64,000 bases of DNA from Kofleriaceae bacterium (GTDB lineage Bacteria > Myxococcota_A > Polyangia > Haliangiales > Haliangiaceae): contig JAGPCO010000010.1 in assembly GCA_018058095.1 (NCBI GenBank), positions 36,892-100,891 of the forward strand. Direction: 5' to 3'. The notes under the pieces were generated by a model that made no database searches, was not told where the DNA came from, and was given only the letters and a program-made list of their open reading frames with translations. A program made the position numbers and the translations under genes. This document shows, piece after piece, positions 31,985 to 41,695 of the stretch (the first letter of the stretch is position 1; each line of letters begins with the position of its first letter).

Positions 31985-33153
31985 AGAACTCATCCCTGAC
32001 CCGCCTCGGCCCTGGCCTGGCAGCCCTCGCCCTCGCCGGCGTCGCCTGCGGCGGCGGCATCGACAACCCGTCCGGGGGCGGCCCCGACGCGGCGATCGAC
32101 GCAACCTCGGACGAGTGGGACCAGCGGCTCGAGGAGCGCGAGGTCGACTACAACGCGGCGCTGCGGGCGGCGGCGCTCCGGCTGGTCGGCCGACTGCCCA
32201 CGCTCGAGGAGATCCGCTCGATCCAGAACGCCGGCGACCTGGCCGCGCAGAAGGTCGCCTACGAGGCGCACATCGACGCCTTCCTGGCCAGCTCCGACTT
32301 CGCCCGCCAGATCTACTTCTGGTGGCAGGACACCCTGCGTATGGGCGATGACACCGAGCTCGACAGCGCGGCCGCGTTCGCGGCCCAGGTCACCGTCGAG
32401 GGGCGGTCCTACCTCGAGCTGCTCACCGCCACGGCCGGGCAGTGTGGGGCCTTCGACGTCGGCGCCGCCGCCTTCACCGCGGCCGACTGCGGCAACGGGG
32501 TGCCGGTCCAGGCCGGCCTCCTGACCCACCCGGGCGTACACCGCCACTTCACCTCGAACTTCTCGTTCCGGCGGGTCAAGTGGGTGCAGGAGACCTTCGC
32601 CTGCACCAAGTTCCCGGCCGAGATCGCCGCGACCGGCATCGACATCGGCGCGGCCGCGCCCTACACCGGCCTGTTTCCGTTCGAGTCGGTCCCGGCGCTC
32701 GACACCGGGCGGGTCAACTTCCGCGACACCTCGGCCGTCATCTGCGCCAACTGCCACACGACGATGAACCACATCGCCCCGCTGCTGGCGACCTTCGACG
32801 AGCAGGGGCAGTTCCAGGGCCAGATCGTGGCCCCGACCCCGCTCGAGGGCGCCCCGCCGGCCGAGCTGCGCGACTACCTGGTCGCCGGCGAGACCACGGC
32901 CTGGCGGTACGGCGTGCCAGCCGCCGACCTGCCGCAGCTGGGGGCGGCCATGGCGGCCGACCCCGACATCGCCGAGTGCGCCATCGCCCGGGTCTGGAAC
33001 TGGGCCATGGGCAAGGGCGACGTGGTCGATGCCCTGCGCGAGGTGCCGGCCGAGATCATCCGCCAGGAGATCGACGACTTCGTCGCCGATGGCCATCGCC
33101 TCAAGAGCGCGATCCGCGGCGTCTTCACCCACGACGACTTCGTGAAGTTCTGA
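31981..33153 (+). CDS. Haem-binding lipoprotein of the DUF1549/DUF1588-like kind
   Basis: The 390-aa lipoprotein has a signal ending AGVAC (cysteine near residue 23) and a Gly/Pro/Asp/Ala linker. A helical region follows: RLVGRLPTLEEIRSIQN, then FLASSDFARQIYFWWQDTL. This recalls the DUF1549-type domain of planctomycete and myxobacterial cytochromes. One c-type haem motif, ICANCHTTMNHIAP, follows near residue 258. The C-terminal ARVWNWAMGKG and GVFTHDDFVKF also resemble that group. Such proteins are usually encoded beside DUF1501 proteins, as here two genes downstream. The exact family name is by recollection. It is coupled to the previous gene (ATGA overlap). Confidence 0.75.
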   Translation: MKNSSLTRLGPGLAALALAGVACGGGIDNPSGGGPDAAIDATSDEWDQRLEEREVDYNAALRAAALRLVGRLPTLEEIRSIQNAGDLAAQKVAYEAHIDAFLASSDFARQIYFWWQDTLRMGDDTELDSAAAFAAQVTVEGRSYLELLTATAGQCGAFDVGAAAFTAADCGNGVPVQAGLLTHPGVHRHFTSNFSFRRVKWVQETFACTKFPAEIAATGIDIGAAAPYTGLFPFESVPALDTGRVNFRDTSAVICANCHTTMNHIAPLLATFDEQGQFQGQIVAPTPLEGAPPAELRDYLVAGETTAWRYGVPAADLPQLGAAMAADPDIAECAIARVWNWAMGKGDVVDALREVPAEIIRQEIDDFVADGHRLKSAIRGVFTHDDFVKF

Positions 33154-33167
33154 CCATGAGGGACCCC

Positions 33168-33842
33168 ATGCAGCTCACGATGCGTTCTCTCCTCGCCCTC
33201 GTCGGCGCCGGCGCGCTCACGGCGTGTGTCGGCCAGGTCGAGGAAGAGGGCCAGACCACCCTGCCGCCTGGCTCGACCGTCGGCGGCGAGGGCAACACCT
33301 TCGACCACGACAACAGCGGGCTCGACCCGTTCGCGCTGATCGAGCGCCTGCAGCAGGAGGGGCCGCCGCGCTACGCCGCGCGGGTCCACGGCTGCAACAA
33401 GGTGCGCTACCGCACCATCGCCAGCATCCTGACCTCGCGCGGCGTCGACGTCGGTGCCGGGGGCGAGACCAGCGCCGGGCAGCTGTACCGGGGTGGCTAC
33501 AACGCGATGGGCGGCGCCAACTATGGGGCCCGGATCCGCGAGAACCCGGACGTCACGACCTCGGGCGCCTCTCGCCTGTTCGACATCTTCGTCCAGGCCG
33601 CGCCCGAGATCATCGCCAACCTGCCAGCCCGGACCGAGTGCCAGGTCGGCGGGGTCGGGGTGCAGCTCTTCAACGGCTCGAACCAGTGCTCGGCCGACGG
33701 CATCACCTGCCTGCTCGGCGTGCCGGCCACCGCCGCCCACGTCGAGCTGTGCAACCTGACCGTCACCAACGCCAGCGACGTCGACAAGGGCAAGCGCATG
33801 GCGGTCGCTGCCCTGATGGCCGCCGCCCAAACCTGCGAGTAG
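33168..33842 (+). CDS. Hypothetical lipoprotein in DUF1501 operon
   Basis: The 224-aa protein has a lipoprotein signal ending LTACV (cysteine near residue 20) and a soluble domain. Its repeated Cys residues (HGCNKVRYRT, RTECQVGG, NQCSADGITCLLG, VELCNL, AQTCE) could form disulfides. ATG 33168 is preferred because GAGGGA lies six bases upstream; ATG 33156 overlaps that site. No family is recognised. It sits 14 bp after the haem lipoprotein and 8 bp before the DUF1501-like gene, so it is very likely part of the same export complex or pathway. Confidence 0.7.
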   Translation: MQLTMRSLLALVGAGALTACVGQVEEEGQTTLPPGSTVGGEGNTFDHDNSGLDPFALIERLQQEGPPRYAARVHGCNKVRYRTIASILTSRGVDVGAGGETSAGQLYRGGYNAMGGANYGARIRENPDVTTSGASRLFDIFVQAAPEIIANLPARTECQVGGVGVQLFNGSNQCSADGITCLLGVPATAAHVELCNLTVTNASDVDKGKRMAVAALMAAAQTCE

Positions 33843-33850
33843 GAGCTGCC

Positions 33851-35242
33851 ATGTTCAAGCGCAAGCACAAGGCCGATCAGCGCGACGCCCAGCACGAGCT
33901 GTCGCGCCGCGCGCTCATCAAGTGGAGCCTGTTCGCGGGCGCCGCGCTCGGCGTGGGCCGGTCGCGCATCTGCGAGGTGCTCGACCGGGTCGCCGGCAGC
34001 AGCGTCGCCTACGCGGCCGAGGACAAGACCGCCGGCTACGTCATCGTCGGTGATTTCGGCAACGGCGGCCTGTCCAACCTCAACCTGCTGTGGCCTCACG
34101 TCGACGTCGCCAAGGCCCGCAACCCGGGGTTCTCCTGGCACGCGGTGGGGCAGGAGGAGGACGTGGTCGGGACGGACAAGCCGCTGGTGCGCGGCCCGGA
34201 GACGCCGTGGCGCATGCTCAACGCCAAGAAGCAGGTTACCTGCTTCATGGCCGGCGCCAACCAGACCCACAAGGCGAGCGCCGACTTCGACGTCGGCGGC
34301 ATGCAGATCATCCCGATCCTGTCCGCCATCCAGACCGCGCGCGCCTCGATCCTGCCGATGATCGGCGTCGGCGAGGTGTCGTACTCGGTCGCCGGCGTCG
34401 GCGGCGCGCCCGCCATCGCCACGGTGTCGGCGGCGTCGGACGTGGTCGGCCTGTTCAACTCGGCGGCCTCGCGCGCGGGTGGGCTGCTCGAGGCGCAGCC
34501 CGACGCGGTCCTGTACAAGGCGCACTACGAGGCGTTCGCGTCGCTCAACCGCGCCGCCAACCGGCCCACCACCACCCGGGCCTATCAGACCGCCAACAGC
34601 GCCGCCAAGTTCCTGGGCACCAACCTCGCCAGCGTCCTGGCCATCACCCCCGACGAGGAGGCGCTGTACGGCATCAGCGGCGACATGCCCGAGAACATCG
34701 CCGAGTTCGCGCGCGGCTGCATCGTCGCGGTCAAGGCGTTCTCGCTCGGCCTGACCAACGGCGTCATCCTGCCCGGCATGCGCGACGACCCGCACGGTCG
34801 GTTCGGCGACGGCAGCGCGCAGCCGACCGCGCTGCACCTGGGCCGCGCCCTCGACGGCCTGATGAACCACCTGTCGGCCAAGACCGACCCGAACGGCAAG
34901 ACCCTGGCCGACGTCACCACCATCGTGTTCAAGGGCGACACCCCCAAGGATCCGCTCGACCGCAACGTCTGGCCGGACAACACCCCGCAGAACAGCAACT
35001 GGGTCTACGTGTACGGCGCCGGCTACCTCAAGTCCGGCTGGTTCGGCGGCGTCGACCGCGGCGGGGGTGCCCGTGGTTTCGACCCGGCCACCGGCGCCGA
35101 CGCCCCGTTCAACTCGGGTGACTCGCTGCGGGCAGCGGCCGCTGCCATCGCCTTCGCCGTCGCCCGGGGCGACATGCGCCGGGTGCAGGACTTCATCAAC
35201 GGCGTCGACATCAACGGCCTGGTCAACCTGCAGCTGGTGTGA
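33851..35242 (+). CDS. DUF1501-like exported protein
   Basis: The 463-aa protein has an N-terminal twin-arginine-like signal (SRRALIKWSLFAGAALGVG, about residue 18), so it may be exported folded by Tat. The body is alpha/beta and contains YVIVGDFGNGGLSNLNLLWP, ILPMIGVGEVSYSVAGVG, FSLGLTNGVILPGMRDDPHG and DVTTIVFKGDTPKDPLDRNV. This layout recalls DUF1501 proteins, distant relatives of the alkaline phosphatase/sulfatase fold that travel with DUF1549/1588 cytochromes. Clear metal ligands of active sulfatases are not evident. AGGAG six bases before ATG 33851 supports the start. It closes the four-gene run. Confidence 0.75.
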   Translation: MFKRKHKADQRDAQHELSRRALIKWSLFAGAALGVGRSRICEVLDRVAGSSVAYAAEDKTAGYVIVGDFGNGGLSNLNLLWPHVDVAKARNPGFSWHAVGQEEDVVGTDKPLVRGPETPWRMLNAKKQVTCFMAGANQTHKASADFDVGGMQIIPILSAIQTARASILPMIGVGEVSYSVAGVGGAPAIATVSAASDVVGLFNSAASRAGGLLEAQPDAVLYKAHYEAFASLNRAANRPTTTRAYQTANSAAKFLGTNLASVLAITPDEEALYGISGDMPENIAEFARGCIVAVKAFSLGLTNGVILPGMRDDPHGRFGDGSAQPTALHLGRALDGLMNHLSAKTDPNGKTLADVTTIVFKGDTPKDPLDRNVWPDNTPQNSNWVYVYGAGYLKSGWFGGVDRGGGARGFDPATGADAPFNSGDSLRAAAAAIAFAVARGDMRRVQDFINGVDINGLVNLQLV

Positions 35243-35288
35243 GGTCGGGCCCGGTGAGGCACGGGCCTACACTGGGCGCCGGATGGAG

Positions 35289-35350
35289 GAGCGCTATTGC
35301 TGCGGGATCGTCGTAGACGGGCTCGCGCAGCGCGCGCGACAATAGCGCTC
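35289..35350. promoter_or_regulatory. 11-bp inverted repeat in the leader of the VWA gene
   Basis: GAGCGCTATTG (35289-35299) and CAATAGCGCTC (35340-35350) are perfect complements separated by 40 bp. They lie just downstream of a TACACT hexamer (35269-35274) and 10 bp before the Shine-Dalgarno. The structure could be an RNA stem controlling translation or a dyad bound by a protein. A 20-codon reading frame (start 35283) runs inside it. Confidence 0.5.
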
Positions 35351-35374
35351 TACGTCGCCAAGGAGCGTGTCGCA

Positions 35375-36553
35375 ATGATGCATCGCCTGCTGCTCGGATC
35401 GGTCCTTCCCCTGTCGCTGCTGGCCGCGGCGTGTGGCCCCAGCAACAAGGCCGGGCCGTGTGAGGTCGATCCGCCGGCGCCCGAGTGCACCGTCGTGTGT
35501 GATCCGGGCAGCACCAACACCTGCCCGAGCGGCTTCCACTGCTCGACCAGCGGGACCTGCACCGCGGTGTGTACGCCGACGGGCGGCGAGTGTGCATCGG
35601 GCGAGGTGTGCACCAGCGATGGTCGCTGCATCCAGGGCGATGGCGACGCCGCGCTCGGCCCCGACGCCGACTGCCCCGACGTGACGTTCACGGCGATGCC
35701 GGTCACGCCGACGGTGCAGTTCGTGATCGACAAGAGCGGTTCGATGCGCAGCGACTTCGGCGCGACCACCCGCTACGACGCCATCCGCCAGGCGCTGGTC
35801 GGCCCGACCGGGGTCGTCACCCAGTACCAGGCCCAGGTGTACTTCGGCGCGACCACCTACCACCAGGACGGCAGCAACACCTGCCCGCGCCTGGCCAGCG
35901 CCGGCGCTGGTCGCGCGCTCAACAACCTGGGGGCGATCCAGACGCTGCTGCAGACGAACCCGAGCGGCAACAGCGGCACGCCGACTGGGCCTTCGGTCGA
36001 GTCGGCGTACCAGGAGATGCTGGCCAACCCGCCGCCGGCCGGGTCGCCGCCGATCCTGGTGGTGGCCACCGATGGGCAGCCCTTCACCTGCCCCGACAAC
36101 GACGACAACGCGGCCGGCCAGGCGCAGTCGCTGGCCGCGGCCACCGCCGCCCACGCCGCTGGCATCCCGGTCTACGTGCTCGGCGTGGCGGTCGACCCGC
36201 CGACGCGCGCCCACCTGCAGCAGGTCGCCAACGTCGGCCAGGGCATGCCGGCGGGGGCCAGCCCCGGGGCGATGTACTACGGCGCCGACGATCCGACGCA
36301 GCTGGCGGCGGCCTTCCAGGCCATCATCGGTGGCGTCGTCTCGTGTGACCTCACCCTCGACGGGTCGATCAACATGGGCCAGGCGGCGGCCGGCACGGTC
36401 ACCCTCAACGGCAACCCGCTCAACTACGGCAGCGACTGGACCCTGGTCGGCACCAGCACCATCCAGCTGACCGGGGCCGCCTGCGACGCCCTGCGCGGCT
36501 CGCCCAATCCGATGGTCAGCGCCACGTTCCCCTGCGGCGCGGTCATCGACTGA
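35375..36553 (+). CDS. Lipoprotein with Cys-rich segment and von Willebrand factor A domain
   Basis: The 392-aa protein has a lipobox LAAAC near residue 20. A 60-residue Cys-rich segment follows (CTVVCDPGSTNTCPSGFHCS and similar), resembling small disulfide-bonded repeats common in myxobacterial surface proteins. A VWA domain comes next, with the MIDAS motif DKSGSM (about residue 123) and the distal loop VATDGQPF. C-terminal beta strands end at GAVID. VWA domains bind proteins through a metal ion, so an adhesion or scaffolding role at the cell surface is likely. The start is supported by AAGGAG nine bases before ATG 35375. The stop region is part of a tandem duplication. Confidence 0.82.
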   Translation: MMHRLLLGSVLPLSLLAAACGPSNKAGPCEVDPPAPECTVVCDPGSTNTCPSGFHCSTSGTCTAVCTPTGGECASGEVCTSDGRCIQGDGDAALGPDADCPDVTFTAMPVTPTVQFVIDKSGSMRSDFGATTRYDAIRQALVGPTGVVTQYQAQVYFGATTYHQDGSNTCPRLASAGAGRALNNLGAIQTLLQTNPSGNSGTPTGPSVESAYQEMLANPPPAGSPPILVVATDGQPFTCPDNDDNAAGQAQSLAAATAAHAAGIPVYVLGVAVDPPTRAHLQQVANVGQGMPAGASPGAMYYGADDPTQLAAAFQAIIGGVVSCDLTLDGSINMGQAAAGTVTLNGNPLNYGSDWTLVGTSTIQLTGAACDALRGSPNPMVSATFPCGAVID

Positions 36554-36618
36554 CGAGCCGGCGGCTCGCGGCGACCGTGGCGCGGTCATCGACTGACGAG
36601 CCGGCGGCTCGCGGCGAC
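36536..36618 (+). repeat. 40-bp tandem duplication across a stop codon
   Basis: A 40-base segment (36536-36575) that holds the last codons and TGA stop of the VWA gene, plus GAGCCGGCGGCTC, recurs at 36579-36618 after three bases. The second copy is untranslated. It looks like a recent replication-slippage event and includes a small GC hairpin that may end transcription. Confidence 0.85.
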
Positions 36619-36644
36619 TGACGGCGCATCACGACCGGTCGGGT

Positions 36645-37241
36645 TCAGTACGACGCCGGGTCGGGCGCCTGGCCGTCGCAGGCGCAGATTCGAGGGCGCC
36701 CACTGAGGCAGTCGGCCCGGCGGAAGCCAGCCGCCTCGGCGGTCACGCAGTCGCGGTTGGCCGCGTCGGCGTCGAGCCACGGCAGGAAGGTCGGGCTGGC
36801 GCCGGTCACGGCGAGGGGCACACCCTCGGTGATGCGATCGGACAGGCCGATCCAGACCACGGCGCCGAGCGTCAGCGCCTGCAGCGCCGCCAGCTCCGCG
36901 GCGCTGTCGATCACCGCGAGGTGGGTCGTGGCGCCATCGGACTCGCAGTCGACCTCGCCGTTGCGCCACTCGTCGGAGCCCTTCAGCACGAACCGACGCG
37001 GGCCGACCACGAAGCTGTAGGTGCCGGGGCAGGTGAAGCCGGCGTCGACGGCGGCGTCAGGCCGGCCCGGACCGTCCGGACCCGACGGATCCGCATCCCG
37101 CCCGGCGTCGATCGTCGCCGCCGCGTCGGCCCGGGTCGCCCCATCTCCTGGCACGCGTTGCTGGAAGTCGATCCTGCAGCCGAGGCAGCCCAGCGCTCCC
37201 AGCGCGGCCAGTGCCCAGCAGCCTGTGTCCCGACGTTGCAC
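36645..37241 (-). CDS. Lipoprotein with C-type lectin-like domain
   Basis: The 198-aa product has a signal ending ALGCLGC, then the linker DGPGRPDAAVDAG. A compact C-type lectin-like domain follows: YSFVVGPRRFVLKGSDEWRN, a central HLAVIDSAAELAAL, VVWIGLSDRITEG and the closing CVTAEAAGFRRADCLSGRPR-type Cys/Gly pattern with ICACDG. Such domains bind sugars or proteins; canonical calcium-binding EPN/WND triplets are not obvious. The start is uncertain: GTG 37241 gives a clean lipoprotein signal and lies inside a 14-bp palindrome, while a longer frame reaches 37331. It follows the five-haem cytochrome gene by 32 bp. Confidence 0.7.
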   Translation of the reverse strand: MQRRDTGCWALAALGALGCLGCRIDFQQRVPGDGATRADAAATIDAGRDADPSGPDGPGRPDAAVDAGFTCPGTYSFVVGPRRFVLKGSDEWRNGEVDCESDGATTHLAVIDSAAELAALQALTLGAVVWIGLSDRITEGVPLAVTGASPTFLPWLDADAANRDCVTAEAAGFRRADCLSGRPRICACDGQAPDPASY

Positions 37242-37250
37242 AGCTGTGCA
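37237..37250. promoter_or_regulatory. Perfect 14-bp palindrome TGCACAGCTGTGCA
   Basis: The palindrome covers the proposed GTG start of the lectin-like gene and sits in the 32-bp gap after the five-haem cytochrome gene. The half-site TGCACAGC recurs at 37811-37818, 57603-57610 and 63102-63109, each near another electron-transfer gene. It is a candidate operator. Confidence 0.35.
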
Positions 37251-37273
37251 TGAACCGGCCAGGGCGGTCGGCG

Positions 37274-37750
37274 TCAATCTCGGCCCCGGGGATGGCACTC
37301 GAGGCAGAACGCCGGCCGGTTGGGCTGCCACCGGTAGTCACGCTCCTCGTTGTGTTTGTCGTTCATGCGGGCCATGGAGTGTTCGCCGCTGTGGCAGTCG
37401 ATGCAGCTGACGTTGGCGCCACCGCTCCAGTTCTCGCCGAGCAGGTCGGGCCGGTGGCAGTCGAGGCACGGCATGGCGTGTTTGCCGCGTGCGATCGGGA
37501 ACTTGTCCTCGGGGTGGATGCCATCGAAGGCATCGTGCCAGTCGTCGGTCGACCAGTGGCATCCTGCACACGTCGTCGGGCGGATGCCGACGTGGGGCGG
37601 CATGGTCGCGCCCTCGTAGTCGGCGACGTGGCAGGTGTAGCAGTCGTCCTGCTTCACCTCGGTCGTCGGCGCGGCGCCGTGATCACGCATACACCCACCG
37701 GCGCCACAGAGCAGGGCGGTCACCGTGACGAGGCACCACATGCGAAGCAT
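37274..37750 (-). CDS. Five-haem c-type cytochrome lipoprotein
   Basis: The 158-aa lipoprotein has a signal ending GAGGC (cysteine near residue 20). Its CxxCH sites are CYTCH, CAGCH, CLDCH, CIDCH and CLECH. Spacing and extra histidines (MPPHVGIRP, GKHAMP, GEHSMARMNDKHNEE) suggest bis-histidine haems of the NapC/NrfH or cytochrome c3-like kind. It diverges from the cluster I operon across an 80-bp gap with a candidate operator in it, so joint control is likely. Electron transfer between the inner-membrane components and the larger cytochromes is inferred. Confidence 0.88.
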   Translation of the reverse strand: MLRMWCLVTVTALLCGAGGCMRDHGAAPTTEVKQDDCYTCHVADYEGATMPPHVGIRPTTCAGCHWSTDDWHDAFDGIHPEDKFPIARGKHAMPCLDCHRPDLLGENWSGGANVSCIDCHSGEHSMARMNDKHNEERDYRWQPNRPAFCLECHPRGRD

Positions 37751-37763
37751 TCCGAGGCCAGTG

Positions 37764-37778
37764 CTGCAAGCGCTGCGC
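37764..37778. promoter_or_regulatory. Candidate operator dyad CTGCAAGCGCTGCGC in divergent promoter
   Basis: Matches the 63131-63145 site at 13 of 15 bases. It sits in the middle of the 80-bp gap between the five-haem gene (leftward) and cluster I (rightward). TGCACAGC also lies in this gap at 37811-37818. Confidence 0.4.
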
Positions 37779-37830
37779 CGGATCGCGGCGCTGGCGGCGG
37801 CGCGGGGTTTGCACAGCGGCGTTCCGACTC

Positions 37831-38664
37831 ATGGCTGTCCTGCGCGCCCGATGGCTGCCGCTCGCGCTCACCGCGTTGCTCGTGATCGTGACCGCGCTCC
37901 TGATCGCGCGCGGCTACTCGTTCTACGCCCTCTCGCTCGAGGATCGGGTCGAGCACCCCGAGTTCCGGGTGCTGCGCCCGAGCGGATCGGTCGGCAACGG
38001 GTACGGATGGGTCGCCACCCTGCTGGTCGTGCTCAACCTGTCCTACCTGGTCCGGCGCCGCCTGGCCGCGACCCGGCTCGGGTCGATGCGGGTCTGGCTG
38101 GATGTCCACGTCTTCACCGGCCTGCTGGCGGCGGTGCTGGCCTCGTTTCACTCCGCGTTCCAGGCCCGCTCGACCATCACCACGACCAGCGCCATCAGCC
38201 TCGGGGTGGTGGTGGTGACCGGCCTGCTCGGCCGCCTCATGTACGCGCTGGCACCGGTGGTGACGGCGCGGTCGCTGGCCGACGCGCTGGCCGCGGTCGA
38301 GCGCGAGGTGCCGGGCCTGGCGCCGCAGTACAAGGCGGCCGTCGACGCGCTGCCGTCCCACGCGGTGCCCGCCAACGCCTCGCTCGTGCGCAGCCTGCTG
38401 GCGATGCCGCGCTGGCGCCGGGTCGTCGCCGCCCGCCGGGAGGCGCTCGCGGTGATCACGCCGCCCGGGCTGGACCGGCCGGCCCGGCAGGCGGCGGCGC
38501 GGTTTCGTGGGCTGGCCCTCGCCGACGCGCGCTCGTCCGGGATGGCGGCGCTGCTGCGATCGTGGCGCGGCTTCCACCGCTTCTTCGCCCTGCTGATGCT
38601 GGTGGCGGTGTTGCTGCACGCCGGCATCGCCTGGCACTACGGCTACCGCTGGATCTTCGCGTGA
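37831..38664 (+). CDS. Inner-membrane cytochrome-b-like protein (cluster I)
   Basis: The 277-aa protein has about five transmembrane helices (LALTALLVIVTALLIA, WVATLLVVLNLSYL, FTGLLAAVLASFHSAF, GVVVVTGLLGRLMYAL, FFALLMLVAVLLHAGIAWHYG). Histidines placed for two b haems (WLDVHVFTG, ASFHSAF, WRGFHRFFALL, VLLHAGIAWHYG) resemble the ferric-reductase/cytochrome b561 pattern. It is homologous by eye to the C-terminal membrane part of the 52865-55000 protein (both have FWLDVH or VWLDVH, then TGL and a late H). It is the first gene of the operon and overlaps the next by 4 nt (GTGA). It probably passes electrons between the quinone pool or FAD/FeS partner and the periplasmic cytochromes. Confidence 0.8.
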   Translation: MAVLRARWLPLALTALLVIVTALLIARGYSFYALSLEDRVEHPEFRVLRPSGSVGNGYGWVATLLVVLNLSYLVRRRLAATRLGSMRVWLDVHVFTGLLAAVLASFHSAFQARSTITTTSAISLGVVVVTGLLGRLMYALAPVVTARSLADALAAVEREVPGLAPQYKAAVDALPSHAVPANASLVRSLLAMPRWRRVVAARREALAVITPPGLDRPARQAAARFRGLALADARSSGMAALLRSWRGFHRFFALLMLVAVLLHAGIAWHYGYRWIFA

Positions 38665-40492
38665 CCCGGCGCGGGCGAGCTGGGCGGCGCCTGTGGGCTG
38701 GCGTGTTGCTGGTGCTGGGCCTGCTCGCGGCGTGGCGGCCGGCGGCGGCGCAGCTGCTGTCGCCGGGGCCGCTGGCGAACGCCCACGCCTCGATCGACGG
38801 GGACAACAACTGCGGCAAGTGCCACCAGTCGGGGCGGCAGGTGGTCGAGGCGCTGTGCCTGTCGTGCCACAAGGACCTGGCGGCGCGCCTGGCGGCCGGC
38901 GCCGGCCTGCACGGGCGCAACTACAAGGGCAAGGCGTGCGAGCAGTGCCACGTCGAGCACATCGGCCGCGGCGCCAAGCTGGTGCGGTGGCCGGGCGGCT
39001 CCCCCGACAAGCTCGATCACGACCTGACCGGGTGGACGCTCGAGGGTGATCACCGTCAGGTCACCTGCCGCAAGTGCCACACCAAGACCTCCTCGCTCGG
39101 CAAGGCGCAGTACCTGGGCGAGAAGCCGGCCTGCGCCAGCTGTCACAAGGATGTCCACACCGGGCGGTTCGGCAAGGACTGTCAGCGCTGCCACGACCTG
39201 ACCGAGTGGAAGGCGTTCGACCAGAAGGCGTTCGACCACAAGCTGGCCCGCTTCGCGCTCGACGGAAAACACCGCGACGTGGCGTGCGCCAAGTGCCACC
39301 CCCAGGACCGCTGGACCGGCCTCGACTTCGCGACGTGTGAAGGTTGCCACCAGGACCCGCACCGCGGCGAGTTCAAACCCAAGGCGTGTACCGCCTGCCA
39401 CAACACCGCCGGCTGGGACGGCGCCGCCGACAAGCTGCGCCAGGATCACCCCTGGTTGTCGCTGCGCGGCGGGCATCGCCGGGTCAAGTGCGAGACCTGC
39501 CACGACCGCGGCAACACCAAGGCACCGAGCAAGGGCGGCGCCTGCGTCGATTGCCACCGCCAGGTCCACCAGGCCCGGTTCGGCAACCGGTGCGAGAGCT
39601 GCCACGGCGGCATCCAGTGGCTCGGGCTGGCCGACAAGATCGGGCGCGACGCCCACGACCGGACCTCGTACCCGCTGGCCGGGCGCCACACCCAGGTCGC
39701 CTGTGCGGCGTGCCACAAGCCGGCGCTGCCGGTCGCGCGCCGCTTCCGCGGGCTGGCGACCGACCGGTGCGGCGCCTGCCACGCCGACGTGCACCAGGGT
39801 GAGTTCGCCAGCCGCGGCGGCGGCGAGTGTGGACCGTGCCACGGCGTCGACGGCTTCAGCCCGACCCGGTTCGGCCTGCGCGATCACGCCAGCACCGCGT
39901 TCCCGCTCGAGGGCAAACACGAGGCGACGCCGTGCAGCGGCTGTCACCTGGCGGCGCGGCCGCGGCTCGACCTGCGGGTGCCCGGCAAGCGAGCGTGCGC
40001 CGACTGCCACGCCAACCCACACGGGCAGCAGTTCGCGGCCGAGATGTCCCGGGGTGGGTGCGCGCAATGCCACGCCGCCGCCGACTGGCACCGGCCGCGG
40101 ATCGACCACGCGACCTGGCCGCTCACCGGGGCCCACGCCCGCGCCGCGTGCGCCTCGTGCCACGGCGCCGGCAAGCAGGCCGACCAGCCGGCGGCCTACC
40201 GCGGGGTGCCGCGCGACTGCGCCGGCTGTCACGACGACGTGCACGCCGGCCAGTTCGCGACCACCCCGGCCCGCGCCTGTGGTGACTGCCACGACACCCG
40301 CGCCTTCAAGCTGCCGGCGTTCGATCACGCGGCTTTGGCGCGCTACCCGCTCGACGGGAAACACGCCCCCGCCCGGTGCGCGGCGTGCCACCCCACGGCC
40401 GAGCTCCGCAACGGCGCGACCGCGGTGCGCTACCGGCTCGGCTACCGCGAGTGCCGCGATTGCCACGCCAACCCGCACCGGGAGCCTGGGCG

Positions 40493-40496
<4 letters not shown>
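38661..40496 (+). CDS. 23-haem periplasmic/secreted cytochrome c (cluster I)
   Basis: After a Sec signal (LWAGVLLVLGLLAAWRPAAAQ), the 611-aa protein carries 23 CxxCH motifs, one about every 25 residues. They fall into repeating three-haem modules of about 75 residues, each with a CxxCH pair, an FDH- or DH-containing strand, then GKH or GxH just before the next Cys (for example FPLEGKHEATPCSGCH). The added histidines can be the distal ligands of low-spin haems. Such chains act as molecular wires across the periplasm or outer membrane. The start GTG overlaps the previous stop, and the stop overlaps the next ATG. It has the same module as the 30-site protein at 58999-61329. Confidence 0.92.
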
Positions 40497-41691
<1,195 letters not shown>

Positions 41692-41695
<4 letters not shown>

